From the NCBI GenBank assembly GCA_900763965.1, contig CAAFMG010000036.1, forward strand, positions 1 to 37,772: 37,772 nt of DNA, read 5' to 3'. The notes beneath the pieces are model-generated. The model worked only from the letters and a program-made list of their open reading frames with translations, was not told where the DNA came from and did not search any database. Each line of letters begins with the position of its first letter. The first letter of the stretch is position 1. Made by a program: the position numbers and the translations under genes. Positions 34,336 to 37,772 of the stretch are shown piece after piece. This stretch comes from an uncultured Oscillospiraceae bacterium. Lineage in GTDB: Bacteria; Bacillota; Clostridia; Oscillospirales; Oscillospiraceae.

Positions 34336-34371
34336 TTCCCTCACCTCTCAGGCTAGGATATGAAGCGGTTT
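34324..34371 (-). promoter_or_regulatory. Start-codon-covering inverted repeat between dusB and the M23 gene
   Basis: Minus strand: AAACCGCTTCAT (34360-34371) and its perfect complement ATGAAGCGGTTT (34324-34335) with a 24-base loop. The right arm begins with the M23 start codon and is followed by a T-rich stretch within codons 4-8. The loop carries the ribosome site GAGAGGTGAGG. It begins 15 bases after the dusB stop. It could terminate dusB transcription, limit M23 translation, or both. Confidence 0.7.
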
Positions 34372-34386
34372 GTATTTTATCCAAAA

Positions 34387-35352
34387 TTATCGCAAGTCCC
34401 GAACGACCTCTCCGGCCACCCGGTAGATATCCTCCATGGTGTTCAGGGAAGAAATCTCTCGTTTATAGAAGCTGGCATGGGAAACGCCCCGCAGATACCA
34501 GGCAAAGTGCTTTCTGGCTTCCAGACAGGCGATTTTCTCCCCGTGATCCTCCTCAGACATCTGGAACTGATGCACGGCCACGGCAATACGATCCTTCAGG
34601 CAGGGCCGTCCGGCATATTCCTCCCCCTGCAATGCCGCCTGAATCTCCGTAAAGATCCAAGGGTCACCAAAGGTACTGCGGCCTACCATGATCCCATCCG
34701 CCCCGGTGCGCTTCAGGCATCGGACAGCCGAAGCCCCATCCACGATGTCTCCGTTGGCGATTACCGGAATGGACAGCTGCTGCTTTACCTTATGGATCAT
34801 GTCCCAGTCGGCAACGCCGGTATAGAGCATACTCCGGGTACGGCCATGGACGGTCACCAAATCTGCGCCGTTGTCCTCCATCCGCTTGGTAAAGTCCAGC
34901 ACATTGATGCTGCCTTTGTCCCAGCCCAGGCGGCACTTTACCGTTACCGGCACATCCACCGCCTTTTTCACGGCATCCACGATCTGTCCGGCCAGTTCCG
35001 GTGTGCGCATCAGACCGCAGCCATCACCGGAATTGGCGATTTTGGGCATGGGGCAGCCCATGTTGATGTCAATAAAGTCACAGCCGGAGATCTCCAGCGC
35101 CAGCCGTGCCCCCTCCGCCATGACCTGAGGATCGTTGCCGAAAATCTGTGCGCCGCAGATGCTTCCGGAATTTTTCCGCAAAAGCTTGGCACTCTTTTTG
35201 TCCTTGTACACCAATGCGCGGGAGGACACCATCTCCGTCACAGTGACCCCCGCCCCCAGCTCGGCACAGACTGTACGGAAGGCCCAGTCAGTTACCCCTG
35301 CCATAGGTGCTAAAAAAACGGGATTCTTTACTTCAATACTGCCAATAACCAT
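34387..35352 (-). CDS. dusB: tRNA-dihydrouridine synthase, DusB type
   Basis: Reduces uridines in the tRNA D-loop with FMN and NADPH. The 321-residue product has the TIM-barrel start (IEVKNPVFLAPMAGVTDWAFRTV) and the catalytic cysteine in NMGCPMPKI followed by NSGDGCGLMRTP. The FMN-binding segments VTVKCRLGWD, VHGRTR, IPVIANGDI and DGIMVGRSTFGDPWIF follow, and a helical C-terminal RNA-binding part. Strong promoter at 35386-35414. It heads the dusB-M23-spoIID unit, though a terminator-like repeat follows it. Confidence 0.95.
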   Translation of the reverse strand: MVIGSIEVKNPVFLAPMAGVTDWAFRTVCAELGAGVTVTEMVSSRALVYKDKKSAKLLRKNSGSICGAQIFGNDPQVMAEGARLALEISGCDFIDINMGCPMPKIANSGDGCGLMRTPELAGQIVDAVKKAVDVPVTVKCRLGWDKGSINVLDFTKRMEDNGADLVTVHGRTRSMLYTGVADWDMIHKVKQQLSIPVIANGDIVDGASAVRCLKRTGADGIMVGRSTFGDPWIFTEIQAALQGEEYAGRPCLKDRIAVAVHQFQMSEEDHGEKIACLEARKHFAWYLRGVSHASFYKREISSLNTMEDIYRVAGEVVRDLR

Positions 35353-35385
35353 GGTTTCTCTCTTTTCTGTGGCATTTTCTCTGGA

Positions 35386-35414
35386 ATTATATCATAGCTT
35401 TCCCGCTTACGCAA
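35386..35414 (-). promoter_or_regulatory. Promoter of dusB
   Basis: Minus strand TTGCGT (35409-35414), 17-base spacer, perfect TATAAT (35386-35391). The -35 overlaps the end of the 87-aa gene at 35407. Confidence 0.87.
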
Positions 35415-35670
35415 GGGGGAACCACACAGTCGCCAGCCAAACAAGACCTGTGACTCCGGAACCGATTGCCGCCCAAAAGGCTCCATAGTACCAGATATGC
35501 CGTTTCTTCCTTCCAGGCGAATCCTGGATCACCCGCCTGGCCTCCTTCAGCAGTGCCTCGTCGGTGACCCCCTGGCCCATGTTGTCGCTGAGAATAAAAA
35601 TCGCCTGTTCAAAGAGCTTTGGCTCTGGGGCATCCACCACGATGACTTGTCGGGAAATTCCTTTTACCAT
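35407..35670 (-). CDS. Small conserved protein with C-terminal membrane helix
   Basis: An 87-residue protein of unknown function, similar to small proteins I recall from Clostridia that begin MVKGISRQVIVV. The N-terminal half is soluble (RQVIVVDAPEPKLFEQAIFILSDN, then a helical EEALLKEARRV-like part), followed by a basic stretch GRKKRH. One membrane helix (about 61-84) ends the protein, so it is anchored with its N-terminus probably inside. The ribosome site AAAAGGAGG is ideal in sequence and spacing (9 bases) but is entirely buried in the stem at 35677-35714. It is downstream of the P1B ATPase, with which it may share a transcript. Confidence 0.8.
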   Translation of the reverse strand: MVKGISRQVIVVDAPEPKLFEQAIFILSDNMGQGVTDEALLKEARRVIQDSPGRKKRHIWYYGAFWAAIGSGVTGLVWLATVWFPLA

Positions 35671-35676
35671 AAATTT

Positions 35677-35714
35677 CCGCCTCCTTTTGGGGGAGTTTTC
35701 CCAAAAGGAGGCGG
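35677..35714 (-). promoter_or_regulatory. Perfect 15-bp hairpin sequestering the Shine-Dalgarno of the 87-aa gene
   Basis: Minus strand: CCGCCTCCTTTTGGG (35700-35714), 8-base loop, then its exact complement (35677-35691), which contains AAAAGGAGG, the ribosome site of the gene starting at 35670. The left arm thus mimics the 16S anti-Shine-Dalgarno. What follows the stem (AAATTTATGG) is not a T tract, so it is a poor terminator. Confidence 0.8.
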
Positions 35715-35750
35715 ATTTATTCCGAATATTTCCAGAAGATCTTCAAAGGA

Positions 35751-37625
35751 TCATCCGTTGTATTTCAGCGCCCGGATGGCATTGAGGACCGCAAGGATCA
35801 TCACGCCAACGTCGGCAAAGATGGCAGCCCACATATTGGCCATGCCCACAGCCGTCAGGGCAAGGCAGGTAAACTTCACCACCAGGGACAAAATAATGTT
35901 CTGCCGGACAATGCCGATGCACTTTCTGGAGATTTTAATAGCCTTGACAATCTGCATGGGATCGTCATCCATCAGCACCACATCTGCTGCCTCAATGGCT
36001 GCATCGGAGCCCATGGCACCCATGGCAATGCCAATATCCGCCCGGGTCAGCACAGGCGCATCATTGATGCCGTCCCCCACAAAGGCCACCACGCCATTCT
36101 TATCGGAAAGAAGCTTTTCTACCTCGGCCACCTTATCACCGGGGAGCAGCTCACTGCGAACCTCGTCTACTCCCAGCTCTGCGGCAACCTGGTCAGCAAC
36201 CCTTTTGGCATCGCCTGTCAGCATGACAGTCTTTTCTACGCCGGCTTTTTTCAGCGCTTCCATGGCCTGTTTGGCGTGGGGCTTGATCACATCCGAGATC
36301 ACAATATGACCGGCATAGGTGCCGTCGATTGCCATGTGGATGATGGTACCCACACTGTGGCAGTCGTGATATTCTACCCCCAGCTTGGCCATCAGCTTGC
36401 CATTACCGGCAGCAACACGATGACCGTCCACCGTGGCAAGGATGCCGTGACCGCTGATCTCCTCAATATCGGACACCCGGCTGCGGTCGATTTCCCTTCC
36501 GTAGGCCTTTTGCAGACTCTTACTGATGGGATGAGAAGAAGCGCACTCCGCCAATGCGGCATATTCCAGGATTTGGGCTTCCTCCAGGGCGTTATGATGA
36601 ACGCCGGTCACCTGGAACACGCCCTTGGTCAGGGTTCCGGTTTTGTCAAAGACAACACACTTGGACTGGGACAGTGCCTCCAGATAGTTGGAGCCTTTGA
36701 TGAGGACACCTTCCTTACTGGCACAGCCGATACCGGCGAAGAAGCTCAAAGGGATGCTGATGACCAATGCGCAGGGGCAGCTCACCACAAGGAAGGTCAA
36801 CGCCCGATAGATCCAGCTGACCCACTGGGCATCCATGCCCAGCACCAAACGGCCGACAGGGATCAGGATCCCCAGAGCCAGGGCGGCAATACACACGGCA
36901 GGTGTATACACCTTGGCAAAGCGGGAAATAAATGCTTCGGATCTGGACTTCCGGGAGCTGGCATTTTCCACCAGATCCAGAATCTTGGAAACCGTGGAGT
37001 CTCCAAATTCCTTGGTGGTGCGTACCTTGAGAACACCATTCATATTGATACAGCCGCTGATGATCTCGTCTCCCTCCTTCACATCTCTGGGGAGACTTTC
37101 ACCGGTCAGCGCACTGGTATTCAAGCTGGCGTTTCCGCTGACCACAACACCGTCCAGGGGGACCTTTTCGCCGGGCTGCACCACAATGATGCTGCCAATG
37201 CTCACCTCATCGGGATCCACCTGTTCCAGCTTCCCGTCAGCTTCGATATTGGCATAGTCCGGGCGGATATCCATAAGGGCAGTAATGTTTTTGCGGCTCT
37301 TTCCCACGGCGTAGCTCTGGAACAGCTCACCGATCTGATAGAACAGCATAACGGCAATGCCCTCTAAATACTCTCCGCTTTTCGTCCAGACCGCCAGGAA
37401 AAAGGCACCCAGGGTGGCAACGGTCATCAGGAAATTCTCGTCAAATGCCCGACCGTTCAAAACGCCCTTTCCGGCTTTTTTCAGGATATCATAGCCGATC
37501 ACCAGATAGGCCGCCAGATAGGCAATCAGTTCTGCCGCACCGGTCAGCGGAAGGATTTGCAGCACGACCAGCATCGCAGCGGTAATGAGGATCCGCAGAA
37601 GCATTTTTTTCTGTTTTTTATTCAT
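35751..37625 (-). CDS. Zn/Cd/Pb-type P1B ATPase lacking an N-terminal metal domain
   Basis: Exports divalent soft metals from the cytoplasm using ATP. The 624-residue product has the membrane metal site CPC (283-285), phosphorylation motif DKTGT with Asp327, TGES in the actuator domain (about 174-177), SSHP in the nucleotide domain (363-366) and GDGINDAP. The last membrane pair has a lysine in NIILSLVVKF and DVG in ADVGVMILAVLNAIR, the P1B-2 pattern of ZntA and CadA. There is no HMA domain at the N-terminus, which begins directly with a basic stretch and the first membrane helix. A separate small gene just upstream (ending at 37674) appears to supply it. Ribosome site GAGGGGG upstream. Confidence 0.94.
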   Translation of the reverse strand: MNKKQKKMLLRILITAAMLVVLQILPLTGAAELIAYLAAYLVIGYDILKKAGKGVLNGRAFDENFLMTVATLGAFFLAVWTKSGEYLEGIAVMLFYQIGELFQSYAVGKSRKNITALMDIRPDYANIEADGKLEQVDPDEVSIGSIIVVQPGEKVPLDGVVVSGNASLNTSALTGESLPRDVKEGDEIISGCINMNGVLKVRTTKEFGDSTVSKILDLVENASSRKSRSEAFISRFAKVYTPAVCIAALALGILIPVGRLVLGMDAQWVSWIYRALTFLVVSCPCALVISIPLSFFAGIGCASKEGVLIKGSNYLEALSQSKCVVFDKTGTLTKGVFQVTGVHHNALEEAQILEYAALAECASSHPISKSLQKAYGREIDRSRVSDIEEISGHGILATVDGHRVAAGNGKLMAKLGVEYHDCHSVGTIIHMAIDGTYAGHIVISDVIKPHAKQAMEALKKAGVEKTVMLTGDAKRVADQVAAELGVDEVRSELLPGDKVAEVEKLLSDKNGVVAFVGDGINDAPVLTRADIGIAMGAMGSDAAIEAADVVLMDDDPMQIVKAIKISRKCIGIVRQNIILSLVVKFTCLALTAVGMANMWAAIFADVGVMILAVLNAIRALKYNG

Positions 37626-37652
37626 AGGATGGCCCCCTCTTTTCGGATGATC

Positions 37653-37668
37653 CCTGCCTGTTGGCAGG
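37653..37668 (-). other. Short hairpin between the HMA gene and the P1B ATPase gene
   Basis: CCTGCC/GGCAGG (37653-37658 with 37663-37668), 4-base loop, no T tract on the minus strand. It may tune the ratio of the two proteins or be incidental. Confidence 0.4.
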
Positions 37669-37673
37669 AAGGA

Positions 37674-37772
37674 TTACAGCTCGATCTCGCAGTCAGGTTC
37701 CCCCTTCTTGCAAGCCTTCAGAACATCCTTCATAACAGCCTTTGCGTCCTGACCGTCCTCGAACGCACCAAT
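37674..37772 (-). CDS. C-terminal end of a small HMA-like metal-binding protein
   Basis: Only the last 32 residues are in the window, reading from the edge to TAA at 37674-37676. The end, DVLKACKKGEPDCEIEL, matches the C-terminal strand-helix-strand pattern seen in HMA domains of Clostridia CadA-type ATPases, where a KxxEPDCxI ending is common. The CxxC metal site would lie outside the window. It lies 48 bases before the P1B ATPase gene, which lacks such a domain, so this is probably its detached metal-binding domain. Identification rests on a short fragment. Confidence 0.55.
   Translation of the reverse strand: MGAFEDGQDAKAVMKDVLKACKKGEPDCEIEL

Noticed and set aside
36276..37367. A 363-codon plus-strand open frame
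   Set aside because: Antisense to the P1B ATPase; no ribosome site or family features.

Overview
The window looks like ordinary chromosomal DNA from a spore-forming, GC-moderate member of the Clostridia, most likely Oscillospirales (Oscillospiraceae-like). The reasons are Clostridia-type proteins throughout, sporulation genes (spoIID, gerW/ytfJ), a T-box leader on alaS, a large SRP RNA ahead of dnaX, and classical sigma-A promoters. It is almost entirely core genome. I see no tRNA or rRNA gene, CRISPR array, transposase, phage gene or integrase. Species assignment is inference.

Layout. 1-1265 (minus): coaX (3' end outside the window) and a YfcE-type phosphodiesterase. 1428-2342 (plus): three overlapping small genes of unknown function. 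2395-5192: divergent trpS and gltX, each with a good promoter. 5384-6007 (plus): a cytidylate-kinase-like protein, followed by an AT-richer padR-DUF2812 pair bracketed by two near-identical terminator palindromes, then mrp (minus). 8022-16707 (minus): alaS under a T-box, then comEC, holA, rnmV and an ABC-F ATPase, closely packed or overlapping. 16784-18519: DUF2500 and an 88-aa unknown protein (minus), divergent from a DMT transporter (plus). 18630-21782 (minus): acpP, SRP RNA, dnaX, ybaB, recR. 21865-25626 (minus): an RpiR regulator, an HI0933-family flavoprotein and a GtrII-like membrane protein. 25719-29951 (minus): scpA-scpB-DUF2953-gerW-dacF-rluB. 30113-30427 (plus): a small membrane protein. 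30531-35352 (minus): dusB, an M23 peptidase and spoIID, then a TGS-uridine-kinase-type nucleoside kinase with its own promoter. 35407-37772 (minus): the end of a small HMA protein, a Zn/Cd/Pb-type P1B ATPase without its own HMA domain, and an 87-aa small membrane protein.

How the genes work together. Translation is served by trpS, gltX, alaS, dusB, rluB, rnmV and the ABC-F protein. Replication and repair are served by holA, dnaX, recR and ybaB, and chromosome segregation by scpAB. Envelope and sporulation functions are covered by dacF, gerW, spoIID and the M23 protein, and metal export by the P1B ATPase with a separate HMA carrier.

I did not find a convincing new multi-gene system. The less ordinary signals are regulatory or architectural: a perfect 15-bp hairpin burying the Shine-Dalgarno of the 87-aa gene; a 12-bp inverted repeat covering the start codon of the M23 gene and shaped like a terminator of dusB; the duplicated terminator around padR-DUF2812 with a palindromic operator inside its promoter; the uncharacterised trio at 1428-2342; and the SRP RNA 21 bp behind acpP with no terminator between them.
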